DNA from: Flagellimonas aequoris | GTDB taxonomy: Bacteria; Bacteroidota; Bacteroidia; Flavobacteriales; Flavobacteriaceae | Direction of reading: 5' to 3' | DNA: 64,000 nucleotides | Assembly: GCF_003584165.1 (NCBI RefSeq) | Contig: NZ_QXFJ01000027.1 | Span: 124,001-188,000, forward strand | Shown here: piece after piece, positions 43,017 through 52,893 of the stretch | How positions within the stretch are numbered: position 1 is the stretch's first letter | Layout of the letters: each line of letters opens with the position of its first letter | Made by a program: the position numbers and the translations under genes | Notes under the pieces: generated by a model | Database searches by the model: none | Told to the model about the DNA's origin: nothing | What the model saw: only the letters and a program-made list of their open reading frames with translations

Positions 43017-45176
43017 TCAATTACTACAGTTCCCGTCAATGATATTTTGGGCCGTAGGATTGTAATCATTTCCAACTGCCGTAAAATTGCCTATTAATCC
43101 GCCATCAACCACAAGTGATTGTAAGCTGCAATAATCACTAAGATTAACATTATTGGTTATTTCAATATTCCCATTGACTGAGGCCAAATTCTGAAAAGCA
43201 TTAAGATTAAGCAACCCAAAATTTGCCATACTCGGATTATTCTGATAAATAATCAAATTACCACCTATGGTGTCAATATTCCATGTTGTATCCAAATTAA
43301 AGAATTGGTCAAGGTTGTTCATTATCGAAACATTTCCCTTCACCTCTGTTAAAACTGGAAATTCAATATTTTGTAAATACTGATTATTGTTTATAGTCAA
43401 TCCACCTAACGTAATTAGGCTATCAAATACATTGATATTAATAAGTGGGACTGATTCAAGAATTAATGCACCACCTATTTCAGTTAGATTCTCCAAACCT
43501 GTTAAGAAAAGTAAGGTCTCAGAATAATTAATATAAAGCCCTCCTTCTATAGCTGTTACACTTGACATAAATTGCAGATTGGTCATTTTATTGGCACTCA
43601 AATCAACACTACCGGAAACACCGGTGAGGTATGGGAAGGCAGTTATATCGTACAGGGAGCTATTTGCTTTAATAAAGAGATCTCCTTCCAGTGAAATGAT
43701 TCCATCAAATCCTGAAATTGACTCTAATAAAGCATTACTCTGTATATAAATACCCTCCACCGAAGTCAAACTTGAAAAACCTTGGATACTCGATAATTGA
43801 CTATTAGCTGTCAACCTTAGATCATTCTGTACACTTTCCAAAACATTTAGATTGTTGAGCACAGTGATACCCGTATTGTTTATAAGAAGATTATCAACCG
43901 TGGCAACATTTGCTATACCATCTATATTTGTTAATTGAGGTTCGTTACTAATTATTAAATTTCCATTTACCGATACAGTCGATTCCAGACCATCCAAATT
44001 TGTCAATGAACCATTTCCCTGAACCGTTAAACTTCCATTCATGGCCGTTAAACCAGGAAAACCATTTAGAGAGGACAAAACATTATTTGTTCGTATGCTA
44101 AATCCGCCTCCAAGAGATTCCAGATTTGAAAGCCCCTGAATATTTTGAAGTGAATCATTACCAGCTATTTCTATATCGCCTGTCACAGAAATCAAATTTC
44201 CCAATCCATCAATATTGGTGAAGACATCATTGAAATTAATTGTTAAATCACCTTGTATGGATGTGAGATTTGAAAGACCATCCAAATTCCCAAGATTGTC
44301 ATTGTCATAGATTATCAAGTCTTTTCCTATGGATTTGAGATCCGATAGGGCATCCACGTTGGAAATATCATTTGCTCCTCCAACACCAATGGAAACCATT
44401 CCAGTAACCTCAATATAATTATTAACCCCGAAATCATCCACCTCTTGCTGGGTCCTTAAAATTATATCACCTTCATAAATCTTGTCAACTTCTGCTGAAG
44501 TTATAAATGACAATTCGTTTCCATAAACCGTACCCTCAGAATTTGTCGCATAGGCTCTAACAAAATATTCTGTATCCGCCAGCAAATTAGACATGGCACT
44601 GTCAAATGAACCAACTCCCTCGCCATCAACGGTCTTATTATCATCAATGGTCGGGTTGGTTGTTGTACTCCAACATATGCCTCTCGAAGTGATGGCTTTT
44701 CCTCCATCAGCTACTATCTCTCCTCCGCTTTGTGCTGAATTTTCCGTAATTTCAGTAACAGCCTTGGTAGTCAATTCGGCCAAGGAAGCATTCGTGGTAA
44801 ATGTAATTTCACTACCATAGGCAGTTCCTTTAGAATTGATAGCATAAGCCCTGAAATAATACTGGGTGTTTTTTTGCAAACCAGACAATGAGGCACTGAA
44901 CTCACCTGTTCCCGTTCCATTTGTCGTCTTGGTTCCTGCCACAGTAGGGTTCGAGGAAACTCCCCAAGCAACACCTCTTGCCGAAACAGAAGCACCACCA
45001 TCACTGGTAACATTTCCCCCAACTACTGCAGAAATGTCTGTTATCGAAATGGCAGATACTGAATTTACCGTAGGTAGTTTAACAACCGCTGTAGGTTCTT
45101 CTTCGCCTGCTGAATCACTGCTACAGGAAAATAAAACAAATAGCACAAAAATTGAAAGGGTAACTTTTCGGAACAT
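43017..45176 (-). CDS. Surface-type lipoprotein with FN3-like and L-domain repeats
   Basis: 719 residues. Lipoprotein signal VLFVLFSC with acidic residues after the Cys (SSDSAGEEEP), the charge pattern of the Bacteroidetes surface-lipoprotein export signal. Two FN3-like repeats follow (ARGVAWGVSSNPTVAGTKTT and SRGICWSTTTNPTIDDNKTV), then about 420 residues of leucine-rich-repeat-like beta-solenoid of the receptor L-domain type, with short repeats such as SIQGDLTINFND and VTGDIEIAGNDSLQN. The coding DNA looks more AT-rich than its neighbours. Likely a cell-surface binding protein; ligand unknown. Single gene, convergent with the thioredoxin gene. Confidence 0.88.
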   Translation of the reverse strand: MFRKVTLSIFVLFVLFSCSSDSAGEEEPTAVVKLPTVNSVSAISITDISAVVGGNVTSDGGASVSARGVAWGVSSNPTVAGTKTTNGTGTGEFSASLSGLQKNTQYYFRAYAINSKGTAYGSEITFTTNASLAELTTKAVTEITENSAQSGGEIVADGGKAITSRGICWSTTTNPTIDDNKTVDGEGVGSFDSAMSNLLADTEYFVRAYATNSEGTVYGNELSFITSAEVDKIYEGDIILRTQQEVDDFGVNNYIEVTGMVSIGVGGANDISNVDALSDLKSIGKDLIIYDNDNLGNLDGLSNLTSIQGDLTINFNDVFTNIDGLGNLISVTGDIEIAGNDSLQNIQGLSNLESLGGGFSIRTNNVLSSLNGFPGLTAMNGSLTVQGNGSLTNLDGLESTVSVNGNLIISNEPQLTNIDGIANVATVDNLLINNTGITVLNNLNVLESVQNDLRLTANSQLSSIQGFSSLTSVEGIYIQSNALLESISGFDGIISLEGDLFIKANSSLYDITAFPYLTGVSGSVDLSANKMTNLQFMSSVTAIEGGLYINYSETLLFLTGLENLTEIGGALILESVPLININVFDSLITLGGLTINNNQYLQNIEFPVLTEVKGNVSIMNNLDQFFNLDTTWNIDTIGGNLIIYQNNPSMANFGLLNLNAFQNLASVNGNIEITNNVNLSDYCSLQSLVVDGGLIGNFTAVGNDYNPTAQNIIDGNCSN

Positions 45177-45251
45177 AAATAGGTTGAATTAGCTTTTACA
45201 AGGATAGACAACCTTAGTCAGAAAAACAACACAATTTCGATTAGAGAAAAT

Positions 45252-46724
45252 TTACCTACTATAATTCGGACTTTCTTTGGTGATGGTTACGTTATGCGGA
45301 TGGCTTTCATGGATACCGCTGGAAGTTATTTTTACAAATCGTCCTGTTTCCTTCAAAGTAGCAATATCCTTGGCACCGCAGTAGCCCATACCAGCTCGCA
45401 GACCACCAATAAATTGGTGCATGCTTTCGTATAGATCTCCTTTGTAAGGAACTCGGCCCACGATACCTTCCGGAACCAATTTCTTGATATCATCTTCCAC
45501 ATCCTGAAAATAACGATCCTTGCTCCCCTCTTTCATGGCTTCCACAGAACCCATACCACGGTACGATTTGAACTTTCTGCCTTCATAGATAATGGTTTCA
45601 CCTGGAGATTCTTTGGTCCCTGCCAACAATGATCCCAACATCACTGTATCGGCGCCAGCAGCAATGGCCTTTGGAATATCACCGGTATAGCGGATTCCAC
45701 CATCGGCGATAACGGGCACCCCGCTTCCTTTGATGGCAGCGGCCACTTCCAACACAGCGGAAAACTGTGGAAAACCGACGCCGGCTACCACACGGGTGGT
45801 ACAAATGGAACCTGGTCCGATACCTACCTTAACAGCATCGGCACCTGCTTCCACCAAATATTTGGCAGCTTCGGCAGTGGCAATGTTACCCACAACCACT
45901 TCCAACTGAGGGAATGATTTTTTTACTTCTTTCAAAATACCCACCACACCTTTGGTGTGCCCGTGTGCCGTATCAATAATGATGGCATCCACACCGGCCT
46001 CAACCAGTGCTCCGGCCCTTTTTACGGCATCGGCGGTAACGCCAATAGCAGCGGCAACCCGTAGCCTACCATATTGGTCCTTATTGGCAATGGGTTTTTG
46101 GGTGAGCTTGGTGATATCACGAAAAGTGATCAATCCGATCAGTTCATACTTGTCGTTGACCACCGGAAGCTTCTCAATTTTATTTTCCTGCAAAATAACC
46201 TCGGCCTGCTCCAAGGAGGTTCCCTCACCAACGGTCACTAAATTTTCGGAAGTCATGACTTCGGAGATAGGACGGTCGTCGTCCTTTTCAAAGCGAAGGT
46301 CGCGGTTGGTCACGATCCCAATCAATTTTTTATTGGCATCCACAATCGGGATTCCCCCTATGCTGAATTCCTTCATACTAGCCTTAGCATCCCTAACCTT
46401 GGAATCCAAAGGAAGCGTTACAGGATCCATGATCATGCCACTTTCTGCACGTTTTACCTTACGAACCTTTAGGGCTTGCTGCTCAATGGTCATGTTCTTG
46501 TGCAACACCCCAATGCCCCCCTCTTGGGCCATGGCAATGGCCATTCGGGATTCGGTCACGGTATCCATCGCCGCAGAAACAATAGGCACATTAATAGTGA
46601 TATTTCTAGTGAATTTGGATTGGATATTGACTTCTCGGGGAAGTACTTCGGAATATGCGGGCACAAGAAGAACGTCATCATAGGTTAGTCCTTCGCCAAC
46701 AATTTTGTTTAGGTGGGCTTCCAT
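45252..46724 (-). CDS. guaB: IMP dehydrogenase
   Basis: Oxidises IMP to XMP, the first step to GMP. 490 residues: TIM barrel interrupted by two CBS domains (about residues 95-215), with the catalytic-Cys loop [29 protein letters not shown] and the [11 protein letters not shown] flap. Minus-strand -7 box TATATTTG at 46755-46748. Single gene. Confidence 0.98.
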   Translation of the reverse strand: MEAHLNKIVGEGLTYDDVLLVPAYSEVLPREVNIQSKFTRNITINVPIVSAAMDTVTESRMAIAMAQEGGIGVLHKNMTIEQQALKVRKVKRAESGMIMDPVTLPLDSKVRDAKASMKEFSIGGIPIVDANKKLIGIVTNRDLRFEKDDDRPISEVMTSENLVTVGEGTSLEQAEVILQENKIEKLPVVNDKYELIGLITFRDITKLTQKPIANKDQYGRLRVAAAIGVTADAVKRAGALVEAGVDAIIIDTAHGHTKGVVGILKEVKKSFPQLEVVVGNIATAEAAKYLVEAGADAVKVGIGPGSICTTRVVAGVGFPQFSAVLEVAAAIKGSGVPVIADGGIRYTGDIPKAIAAGADTVMLGSLLAGTKESPGETIIYEGRKFKSYRGMGSVEAMKEGSKDRYFQDVEDDIKKLVPEGIVGRVPYKGDLYESMHQFIGGLRAGMGYCGAKDIATLKETGRFVKITSSGIHESHPHNVTITKESPNYSR

Positions 46725-46747
46725 TGCAATTACGGATTAATTGCGTG

Positions 46748-46755
46748 CAAATATA
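46748..46755 (-). promoter_or_regulatory. -7 box before guaB
   Basis: Minus strand reads TATATTTG (CAAATATA on plus), 23 bases before the ATG at 46724. Confidence 0.4.
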
Positions 46756-46833
46756 CCACTATTTTAATTGATTTCAGCCTGCAATCCAGATAGAGATTTT
46801 CTATGGCCCAATTTCATATTTTCTAGTCTTTAT

Positions 46834-46848
46834 TTAGAATCATTCTAA
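46834..46848. promoter_or_regulatory. Fur/PerR-like 7-1-7 palindrome
   Basis: TTAGAAT-C-ATTCTAA is a perfect 7-base inverted repeat with a one-base centre, the layout and base content of Fur/PerR family boxes. It lies 33 bases upstream of the ATG at 46882, so a Fur-family repressor may regulate that gene. Confidence 0.55.
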
Positions 46849-46881
46849 TTTATTTATATCTTTAGGGTACAAATCTTTATT

Positions 46882-47232
46882 ATGTGCCATTCTTTGAACG
46901 TTTTGAACCGATCCAAAAACGGAGTCCTGACTTTTTGCAACCATACGAAACTGTTTCAATTGTTGTTCAACAACCTCTGCTTTGAATTGTATGAGTGGGA
47001 GTTGGATGCCTTGAAGGAATACATAGGTCAATTGGATCTTAATTATTGGGAAAACCACTTGCAGCATTGGGCACATCAAAGAAAAATTCCTATTTCTGTA
47101 GGCAAAAAACATTTTATCATACTGGTCAACCGGGAAGAAATACAGGAATTATTGGGATTACTTTCCTTCGAAGAGTCTGGAATTGCCTATTTGAATTTTC
47201 AGGATATCGATTATCAGTTTATTGAGAATTGA
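46882..47232 (+). CDS. Small Cys/His-rich cytoplasmic protein of unknown function
   Basis: 116 residues, no signal. The N-terminus is unusual: MCHSLNVLNRSKNGVLTFCN then HTKLFQLLFNNLCFELYEWE, giving Cys2, His3, Cys19, His21 and Cys33, which could bind a metal. The rest is helical then beta (KHFIILVNREEIQELLGLLS). No named family recognised. The palindrome at 46834-46848 upstream suggests iron- or peroxide-dependent control. It is convergent with a four-helix membrane gene that ends 7 bases later. Confidence 0.7.
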   Translation: MCHSLNVLNRSKNGVLTFCNHTKLFQLLFNNLCFELYEWELDALKEYIGQLDLNYWENHLQHWAHQRKIPISVGKKHFIILVNREEIQELLGLLSFEESGIAYLNFQDIDYQFIEN

Positions 47233-47238
47233 GGAAAA

Positions 47239-47751
47239 TCAATCCTTCAACCTTGCTGGGCTGATACATTGCCAAAGCACTAAACTGGCAGCTCCTGTAA
47301 AACAAACCGTCATCAAAATTCCTGAAACGATTACTACATATTTGAACCAACCGATTCCTGACCACATCAAATAAATTCCACCAAAGGTGAGGATTACGGA
47401 CAAAAACGGTTCAATGGTCAAAAAGAGTTTCCATTTTTTAGGTGCGTGGGTCATCCACACCAATGCACCCAACAAAAAAAAGATGAACGACATGGACAAA
47501 ATATGGGTATGTACCGTGGTGAGCATCTCCCTATCCCCTTTTTTAAACTTCATCACCGCTGCCTCCTCATCTTCCTCGTTACCCAAGTAATTTTCCTCGA
47601 TACCATCAGGTGATGTGGCCTCGGTATGTTTTATAAAAAGCAATCCGGTAAAATACCCTATGGAAAGGATCACCACAAAAGTGGCAATGAAGAGTCTGAT
47701 CTCTTTGGGAAAAGTGGCCAATAATCCGTTGTACGTCATCCTAAAAATCAT
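47239..47751 (-). CDS. Four-helix membrane protein of unknown function
   Basis: 170 residues. Four transmembrane helices: LFIATFVVILSIGYFTGLLF, THILSMSFIFFLLGALVW, LTIEPFLSVILTFGGIYLMW and VIVSGILMTVCFTGAASLVL. Between helix one and two lies a soluble acidic loop of about 45 residues (NEEDEEAAVMKFKKGDREML). The TVHTHIL segment with two His at the start of helix two is notable and could be a heme or metal site. I do not recognise a family. Start may be ATG 47751 or 47739 (MTYNG). Confidence 0.72.
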   Translation of the reverse strand: MIFRMTYNGLLATFPKEIRLFIATFVVILSIGYFTGLLFIKHTEATSPDGIEENYLGNEEDEEAAVMKFKKGDREMLTTVHTHILSMSFIFFLLGALVWMTHAPKKWKLFLTIEPFLSVILTFGGIYLMWSGIGWFKYVVIVSGILMTVCFTGAASLVLWQCISPARLKD

Positions 47752-47818
47752 TTAGGCCCCAAAGATAATTAATTTAGAATCGATATAAATAAATGGAATG
47801 GATTCTTCAACCCTAAGG

Positions 47819-48682
47819 TCAATGATAGACCGAAAACAATTCGGTAGCCTTATTGTAGGCGGCTTCAAAAACCATCCAGTTTACACCTGTATCTGCCTTT
47901 TGGGACGTAAAATAGGAAAGCATTTTTTCAGTGGGCATATTCCCCGTCAGTTCATCCTTGGCCATAGGGCAACCTCCAAAACCTTGAACCGCACCATCAA
48001 AACGACGGCAACCTGCTTTGTAAGCCGCATCCACCTTTTCATACCATTTGGTAGGAGTGGTGTGTAAATGCGCCCCAAACTCGATATTAGGATATGTAGG
48101 AATCAAATTGGAAAAAAGGTAGTCGATCACTTCCGGTGTGGAACTTCCAATCGTATCTGACAGAGACAAAATATGGATTCCCATGTCGGCCAACCTTTCT
48201 GTCCATTCCCCCACAATCCCCACATTCCACGGGTCGCCATACGGGTTCCCAAAACCCATGGAAATATACGTGACCACTTTTTTGTCGTGTGCATGGGCCA
48301 GTTCCAAAATTCCCTTCAGGGTTTCCACAGATTGGGCTATGGTCTTATGGGTGTTCCGCATCTGAAAGTTCTCCGAAATGGAAAAAGGAAAGCCCAAATA
48401 GTCAATCGCCTGATGTTCACAGGCATCTTCCGCACCCCGAATATTGGCCACAATGGCCAATAGTTTACTCTTGGTGCGGGAAAGGTCCAGCTTGGCCAAA
48501 ACCTCTGCGGTGTCCTGCATTTGTGGAATGGCCTTGGGCGAGACAAAACTTCCAAAATCAATCGTATCAAAACCACAACCCAACAAAGCTTGGATATACC
48601 TCACTTTTTCATCTGTGGGGATAAAGGTCTTGATTCCCTGCATGGCGTCCCGTGGACATTCTATGAGTTTGATCTTTGACAT
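47819..48682 (-). CDS. Hydroxymethylglutaryl-CoA lyase
   Basis: Cleaves HMG-CoA to acetyl-CoA and acetoacetate at the end of leucine catabolism. 287 residues, HMGL-like TIM barrel: IECPRDAMQGIKTFIPTDEK with Arg/Asp, FGSFVSPKAIPQMQD, the metal HLH in GAHLHTTP, and the GFGGCPMAKDELTGNMPTE loop with active-site Cys and Asn. I start at ATG 48682 (MSKIKLIECPRD). The LysE gene stop lies 20 bases upstream, so cotranscription is possible. Confidence 0.9.
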   Translation of the reverse strand: MSKIKLIECPRDAMQGIKTFIPTDEKVRYIQALLGCGFDTIDFGSFVSPKAIPQMQDTAEVLAKLDLSRTKSKLLAIVANIRGAEDACEHQAIDYLGFPFSISENFQMRNTHKTIAQSVETLKGILELAHAHDKKVVTYISMGFGNPYGDPWNVGIVGEWTERLADMGIHILSLSDTIGSSTPEVIDYLFSNLIPTYPNIEFGAHLHTTPTKWYEKVDAAYKAGCRRFDGAVQGFGGCPMAKDELTGNMPTEKMLSYFTSQKADTGVNWMVFEAAYNKATELFSVYH

Positions 48683-48702
48683 AGGCAAACGTAAAAATAG
48701 CA

Positions 48703-49362
48703 CTATTTATCCGATAAGATCAGATAAATGGCGATGCCAACAAAAACCACGATCTGCACCCATTTCAAATAGAATCCTGCCTTGTTATGGGTCGTTAAAT
48801 ATTTGGAAATACTCCCCGCCAAAACGGCAAGAAGGCTGAATACGATCAAGGCACAAAGCATGAACAGTAACCCCAGAACATAAAATTGAAATACGGTGTT
48901 CAATGTATCACTGAACAAAAACCCAGGAAAAAAGGCCAGGAAAAAGATGGTGACCTTTGGATTGAGAACGTTCATGGTGAAACCGGTCATGAACAATTTT
49001 TTTGTGGATTTGGCAGGAGTCTTTTCCTTGTTCAATAGGATGGATGCATCGCTTCGATACACTTTATAGGCCAAAAACAACAGATACAAGGCCCCAAAAA
49101 GTTTGATGGCAAAGAACAAAGTATCGCTCCGTTTGATAATCTCCGAAACACCAAAAGCCAGCAAAGTGGTGTGCACCAAACAACCCGACACCAAGCCATA
49201 AACCGTGGCCAATCCTGATTTTACCCCATTGGAAATACTTTGGGTCAGCACAAAAATATTGTCCGGCCCAGGGGAAAGGGCCAAGGCCAATGAAGACACC
49301 ACAAACCCGATCAGAATAGGGTAATGTATGGTTTCCTCACTGTGCAAAAATAAGCTGTGCAT
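48703..49362 (-). CDS. LysE family amino-acid exporter
   Basis: 219 residues, six transmembrane helices of the LysE/RhtB type: VVSSLALALSPGPDNIFVLT with the family's GPD motif, QSISNGVKSGLATVYGLVSG, and LNPKVTIFFLAFFPGF. Exports amino acids or homoserine-like metabolites; substrate undetermined. Three bases separate it from pyrD upstream on the same strand (stop at 49366, start 49362), so the two are cotranscribed. Confidence 0.92.
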   Translation of the reverse strand: MHSLFLHSEETIHYPILIGFVVSSLALALSPGPDNIFVLTQSISNGVKSGLATVYGLVSGCLVHTTLLAFGVSEIIKRSDTLFFAIKLFGALYLLFLAYKVYRSDASILLNKEKTPAKSTKKLFMTGFTMNVLNPKVTIFFLAFFPGFLFSDTLNTVFQFYVLGLLFMLCALIVFSLLAVLAGSISKYLTTHNKAGFYLKWVQIVVFVGIAIYLILSDK

Positions 49363-49365
49363 GAT

Positions 49366-50406
49366 CTATTGCATCCGGTCTAAAATGGCCCTGTTGATTT
49401 TTTTAATAAGTGCTGGACCCTCGTAGATAAACCCAGTGTAGAGCTGGACCAAATCGGCCCCGGCATCCAATTTCTCCAATGCATCTTCAGCAGAATGGAT
49501 TCCGCCCACACCAATGATCGGAAAGGCCTTATTGCTTTTTTCAGACAGAAACCGGATGACTTCCGTGCTTCTTTTGGTCAAGGGTTTACCGCTAAGACCA
49601 CCCTTCTCTTCGGTCAGGATCAGATGGGTTTTTAAATCCTTGCGTTCAATGGTGGTATTTGTGGCAATGATGCCTTCAATATTCGTAACCTTTACAATGT
49701 CGATGATATCCATGAGTTGATCATCCGTTAGATCCGGAGCTATTTTCAACAGGATGGGTTTCTCCTTCCGCTTGAGTTTTTTGGACAGCTTCGTATTCTG
49801 GCTCCTCAGCTTTTTCAACAGATTGGTCAAGGGCTCCTTATCCTGAAGTTCCCTAAGCCCTGGTGTATTGGGTGAACTCACGTTCACCACAAAATAATCC
49901 ACGTGTTCAAACAAGGCTTCAAAACAGATGAGATAGTCCTTGATGGCATCTGCATTGGGAGTCACCTTGTTCTTTCCAATGTTTCCGCCGATTAACACCC
50001 TATGCTTCTTTTTTAGTTGTTCGGCGGCTTCAAAAACCCCTTTGTTGTTAAAGCCCATGCGATTGATAATGGCTTTGTCCTGCACCAAACGAAACAATCT
50101 TTTTCGAGGATTACCCGGTTGGGGCTTGGGTGTAACCGTCCCGATTTCCACAAAACCAAAACCAAAATCCGAGAACTCGTTGTACAATTTGGCATCCTTG
50201 TCAAATCCGGCCGCCAATCCCACTGGATTCTTGAATTTCAACCCAAAAAGTTCACGCTCGAGCTTGGGATCGTTCAAGACGAAGGTTTTCCTAAAAAGAA
50301 AGCCCAGACCCAAGCTTGAAAAAATCCTGATGGCCCAAAAAGAAAAGTGGTGTGCCGTTTCTGGATCGAACAAAAAAAGGATGGGTCGGATAAGGATTTT
50401 GTACAT
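49366..50406 (-). CDS. pyrD: Dihydroorotate dehydrogenase (quinone), class 2
   Basis: Oxidises dihydroorotate to orotate with quinone, the fourth step in pyrimidine synthesis. 346 residues: N-terminal membrane-associated helical segment ([20 protein letters not shown]), [42 protein letters not shown] with the catalytic Ser, and the FMN-phosphate site in [19 protein letters not shown] start at ATG 50406 (MYKILIRP). A hypothetical exported protein precedes it on the same strand (50461-50880). Confidence 0.95.
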   Translation of the reverse strand: MYKILIRPILFLFDPETAHHFSFWAIRIFSSLGLGFLFRKTFVLNDPKLERELFGLKFKNPVGLAAGFDKDAKLYNEFSDFGFGFVEIGTVTPKPQPGNPRKRLFRLVQDKAIINRMGFNNKGVFEAAEQLKKKHRVLIGGNIGKNKVTPNADAIKDYLICFEALFEHVDYFVVNVSSPNTPGLRELQDKEPLTNLLKKLRSQNTKLSKKLKRKEKPILLKIAPDLTDDQLMDIIDIVKVTNIEGIIATNTTIERKDLKTHLILTEEKGGLSGKPLTKRSTEVIRFLSEKSNKAFPIIGVGGIHSAEDALEKLDAGADLVQLYTGFIYEGPALIKKINRAILDRMQ

Positions 50407-50460
50407 CAAAAAGATTTTGGACAAAAATAAAAACTCTTGCTATGGATTGTTGTAATTCCT

Positions 50461-50880
50461 TCAATTTTCGTCAACAGACCTGTTTACGTAGATAGGACGC
50501 AAGGTCATCTGGTTGCATAGTTTCGTATACCGCTCGTATTGCGCTTCGTTGAAGGTGCCCAACAAGCGTTTATCCATCATGCGGATATTCTGTTTCATGC
50601 TATCCAAAATGATTTTGTATTCCTGTGAAACCGTAATCAACACCTCTGGGGAACTCTCCTCGTTTTTCTTCATCAGGTATTGGGCCTTGTCCCTCAACAG
50701 GTCATTTCGCACTTTAAGTTCCGCACTCCAGTTCTTAAGGTTCTCCTGTTGCTCCTCACTGAGTTCAAACACCTTGATAATCGTCTCGTTGTCCTTTCCG
50801 CCCACACCCAGCATACATTCCATTTGGGCAGTACCCGAAAAACACAACAAGAGGAAAGAAATCAAACAAATTGGCTTCAA
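50461..50880 (-). CDS. Small exported helical protein
   Basis: 139 residues with signal peptide (ICLISFLLLCFSGTAQ). The mature part is helical: FELSEEQQENLKNWSAELKV, NDLLRDKAQYLMKKNEESSP and MKQNIRMMDKRLLGTFNEAQ with many charged residues, suggesting a coiled coil. The FELSEEQQENLKNW/NEAQYERYTKL pattern is reminiscent of CpxP/Spy-like periplasmic chaperones, but I cannot confirm it. Leads the pyrD-LysE strand run with a 54-base gap. Confidence 0.72.
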   Translation of the reverse strand: MKPICLISFLLLCFSGTAQMECMLGVGGKDNETIIKVFELSEEQQENLKNWSAELKVRNDLLRDKAQYLMKKNEESSPEVLITVSQEYKIILDSMKQNIRMMDKRLLGTFNEAQYERYTKLCNQMTLRPIYVNRSVDEN

Positions 50881-50977
50881 TGAAGGTTGATTTAAATGAT
50901 AGGGAAAGATACTTTTTTAATCCGTTGGAAATTCAAATATAGCCCAATTAAGCCTTATTTTTGGTGAAACGCCCAAC

Positions 50978-52207
50978 ATGGAAAAACTACTGCCCCGTTT
51001 TCTGGACTATGTGACGACCGATACCCAGAGTGATCCTTATTCCAAATCGACCCCAAGTACGGAAAAGCAATGGAACCTGGCCAAAAAACTGGTGATGGAG
51101 CTCCATCAAATTGGTCTGCAAGAGGTTTCCATTGATGAAAACTCCTATATCATGGCCACCTTGCCCAGTAATGTGGACAAGAAAGTGCCAACCATTGGGT
51201 TTATTTCCCATATGGATACTTCCCCCGATTTTTCAGGGAAGAACGTAAAGCCCCAGATCATCGAAAATTACGATGGCAAAGACATTGTCTTGCACAAGGG
51301 AAAGGACATTGTACTGTCTCCTGATTATTTTGAAGACCTGTTACAATACAAGGGACAGACGTTGATTACCACAGACGGCACAACGCTTTTAGGCGCTGAT
51401 GACAAGGCAGGTGTGGCAGAAATCGTTACGGCCATGGAATATTTGGTGCAACATCCCGAAATCAAACATGGGAAGATCCGGATTGCCTTTACCCCTGATG
51501 AGGAAATTGGCCGAGGTGCCCATAAATTTGATGTGAAAAAATTCGGGGCCGATTGGGCCTACACCATGGATGGCAGCCAAATTGGGGAACTGGAGTACGA
51601 AAACTTCAATGCGGCCAAGGCCAACCTCATCTTTACGGGAAAAAGTGTGCACCCGGGCTATGCCAAGAACAAAATGGTGAACGCCATCGGCATTGCCAAT
51701 GAATTTTTAAGCTTGCTCCCCCCAAGGGAAGTTCCTGAACATACTACGGGTATGGAAGGTTTTTTCCATGTGCACAAGATTAAAGGAGAAATTGAAAAGG
51801 CTGAGATCGAACTGATCATCCGCGACCATGATGCCGTTCATTTTGAAGCCAGAAAAGAGTTGTTGAGAGACGTTGTAGATAAGCTCAACCAAAAGTATGG
51901 GGACTATACAAGTCTGGTCATTGAGGACCAATACCGCAACATGCGGGAAAAAGTGGAGCCCGTTTTCCATATTGTGGAGATTGCCGAAGAGGCCATGGAA
52001 TCCTTGGGCATTGAACCCATCATCAAACCGATCCGTGGGGGTACCGACGGCTCCCAATTGAGTTTTATGGGCCTACCCTGCCCTAACATCTTTGCGGGCG
52101 GACATAATTTTCACGGAAAATATGAGTATATTCCTTTGGAAAGCATGCAAAAAGCAGTGGAGGTCATTGTGAAAATCTGTGAACTGACCGCCAGTCAAAT
52201 CAAGTAA
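50978..52207 (+). CDS. pepT: Peptidase T (tripeptide aminopeptidase)
   Basis: M20 family zinc dipeptidase-like enzyme that removes the N-terminal residue of tripeptides. 409 residues, standard length; opening [37 protein letters not shown] with the His ligand, [20 protein letters not shown] with Asp bridging, [15 protein letters not shown] with catalytic Glu, and [17 protein letters not shown] with the last ligand region. The next gene follows by 4 bases. Confidence 0.96.
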   Translation: MEKLLPRFLDYVTTDTQSDPYSKSTPSTEKQWNLAKKLVMELHQIGLQEVSIDENSYIMATLPSNVDKKVPTIGFISHMDTSPDFSGKNVKPQIIENYDGKDIVLHKGKDIVLSPDYFEDLLQYKGQTLITTDGTTLLGADDKAGVAEIVTAMEYLVQHPEIKHGKIRIAFTPDEEIGRGAHKFDVKKFGADWAYTMDGSQIGELEYENFNAAKANLIFTGKSVHPGYAKNKMVNAIGIANEFLSLLPPREVPEHTTGMEGFFHVHKIKGEIEKAEIELIIRDHDAVHFEARKELLRDVVDKLNQKYGDYTSLVIEDQYRNMREKVEPVFHIVEIAEEAMESLGIEPIIKPIRGGTDGSQLSFMGLPCPNIFAGGHNFHGKYEYIPLESMQKAVEVIVKICELTASQIK

Positions 52208-52211
52208 CGCC

Positions 52212-52802
52212 ATGGAAAAATCGGAAAAACTAGAAGCCTTCTATGAAAAGGAACATCCCTTTAAAAACGGAATTGCGCTTTTGCGCGAGTTGGCCCTCCA
52301 AACCGATTGCGAGGAGGATTTTAAATGGAGTTTTCCGGTGTATACCGTAAATGGTAAAAACGTTTTTGGCGTCAGTAAATTCAAAGGCTATTTTGGTGTC
52401 TGGTTCTTCAATGGGGCCTTAATGAACGACCAAAAAAAAGTACTGGAAAATGCCCAGGAAGGCAAGACGAAGGGCATGCGGCACTGGAAATTCTTTTCTT
52501 TGGAAGAGGTTGATAAAAAGGGCGTAATAGCCTACATGCAAGAGGCCATTCAAAATCAAAAAAAGGGAATTGAACTAGCGACTGCAAAGCCCACGAAAGC
52601 CGTAATTCCAGACCTTCTCCAAACCAAATTGGCTGAAAACGCAAGTTTAAAAAGTGCTTTTGACGCCTTTGCCCCCTACAAACAGAAAGAGTTTTGCGAA
52701 TACATTGCGGAAGCCAAACAAGAAGCCACCAAATTGCGCAGGCTGGATAAGATCCTTCCCATGATTGAAAAGGGAGTGGGCTTGAATGATGGGTATAGAT
52801 AG
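52212..52802 (+). CDS. DUF1801 / YdeI-like family protein
   Basis: 196 residues, soluble, two parts: an N-terminal DUF1801-like domain (ALQTDCEEDFKWSFPVYTVN, FKGYFGVWFFNGALMND and GMRHWKFFSLEEVD) and a C-terminal YdeI/OmpD-associated-like helical region (PYKQKEFCEYIAEAKQEATKLRRLDKI is its typical core). The fold is iron-sulfur-cluster/frataxin-like in structure but its role is unknown. Four bases after pepT, so same transcript. Confidence 0.85.
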   Translation: MEKSEKLEAFYEKEHPFKNGIALLRELALQTDCEEDFKWSFPVYTVNGKNVFGVSKFKGYFGVWFFNGALMNDQKKVLENAQEGKTKGMRHWKFFSLEEVDKKGVIAYMQEAIQNQKKGIELATAKPTKAVIPDLLQTKLAENASLKSAFDAFAPYKQKEFCEYIAEAKQEATKLRRLDKILPMIEKGVGLNDGYR

Positions 52803-52893
52803 ATTGGCAAATCTGCGATTTAAATAATCAAACCTACCTGTAAATGGATCGTAGCCTGAGTGTAGGAACCCTAACATGATAATATCTTGAGTC

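Noticed and set aside
45952..46683. Antisense open frame (243 codons) inside guaB
   Set aside because: Opposite the conserved TIM barrel of guaB; Ser/Thr/Ala-rich shadow translation with no domain or start context.
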